Source: Truepera sp. bin119 (GTDB lineage Bacteria > Deinococcota > Deinococci > Deinococcales > Trueperaceae). Taken from it: a stretch of 64,000 nt of DNA. Below are positions 63,877-64,000 of the stretch, in pieces (the stretch's first letter is position 1; every line of letters begins with the position of its first letter). The position numbers were made by a program, and so were the translations under genes. The notes under the pieces are model-generated. The model ran no database searches. It was not told where the DNA came from and saw nothing but the letters and a program-made list of their open reading frames with translations. The stretch lies in the NCBI GenBank assembly GCA_002239005.1, contig MPNL01000002.1:1-64000 (forward strand). The letters run 5' to 3'.

Positions 63877-64000
63877 GTGGCGATCCAGGCGCTGATCGAA
63901 ACCCTGAGGGAGCTCTACCCCGCCGAGCGGCTGCTCACCCGCCGGGCGCAACTGGCGACCTTCGAATCCGACGGGCTCACCGCCTTCAAGGCCCGCCCCG
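63877..64000 (+). CDS. GlcD-like FAD-linked oxidase, N-terminal part (runs off window)
   Basis: GTG 63877 follows TAAGGGAG. The 41 codons present read AIQALIETLRELYPAERLL, then TRRAQLATFESDGLTAFKAR, matching the N-terminus of glycolate oxidase subunit GlcD and related FAD-linked lactate/glycolate oxidases (conserved 'YESDGLT'). The FAD domain lies beyond the window. Confidence 0.75.
   Translation, partial: MAIQALIETLRELYPAERLLTRRAQLATFESDGLTAFKARP

Overview
The window is about 64 kb of high-GC bacterial chromosome centred on a replication origin. Several markers point to the phylum Deinococcota (Deinococcus-Thermus). The single-stranded DNA-binding protein (53973-54794) has two OB folds in one chain. 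The glutaminyl-tRNA synthetase (11854-14184) carries a C-terminal GatB/YqeY-type domain like that of Deinococcus. The order dnaN-eno-pyk matches Thermus. Several start codons lie only 5-9 bases after a TANNNT box, as in the leaderless genes of Deinococcus. A Truepera-like lineage is plausible, but genus cannot be settled by reading alone. Several genes are broken by single-base shifts or homopolymer runs, so either gene decay or draft-assembly error is present.

Layout. 1-112: truncated end of an IS1595-like element. 282-8660: a complete molybdenum-hydroxylase ('cox') cluster with xdhC divergent, then coxG-coxS-coxL-coxM-coxD-coxE-mocA. CoxL has the form II motif AYRGAGR, so this is probably not a true CO dehydrogenase. 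8661-10815: a degraded accessory stretch with a CARDB lipoprotein, an orphan CRISPR-like repeat, a 15-bp perfect hairpin, and NYN-nuclease and other gene fragments. 10816-23303: a frameshifted PfkB sugar kinase, glnS, two inverted secreted ankyrin-repeat paralogues flanking a zinc dehydrogenase, a sugar isomerase with a sulfatase-like enzyme that lacks the formylglycine cysteine, metK, and a thioredoxin/CcdA pair whose CcdA appears circularly permuted. 23504-26920: an EF-G paralogue and an unknown membrane protein.

27425-37974 holds a DoxX-like gene between two CRISPR-like repeat copies, then a carbohydrate locus: PhyH dioxygenase, sugar ABC binding protein and two permeases (no ATPase), GH127 beta-L-arabinofuranosidase, formylglycine-type sulfatase, FAH-family keto-acid dehydratase/hydrolase and Gfo/Idh/MocA oxidoreductase. 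Together they suggest uptake and breakdown of an arabinose-containing, possibly sulfated, glycan. 38156-40588 is a stress-type operon (DUF4097, SHOCT-like, DUF2089) read from a near-consensus promoter in an AT-rich island. A GNAT protein and a Fur-family regulator follow.

42365-53208 is the origin region: mdh, then parB-parA-rsmG-mnmG on the minus strand (with two parS sites), dnaA, oriC with DnaA boxes, dnaN, eno and pyk on the plus strand. 53260-55188 is the rpsF-ssb-rpsR-rplI operon (minus). 55577-63322 is heme synthesis: hemY (minus), then hemA-hemC-hemD-hemB, a small ORF, an OmpR-type response regulator, a 38-codon cysteine-rich ORF and hemL, nearly all joined by overlapping stop/start codons. 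The window ends with a VOC-family protein and the start of a GlcD-like FAD oxidase. No rRNA or tRNA gene and no CRISPR array with cas genes was seen.
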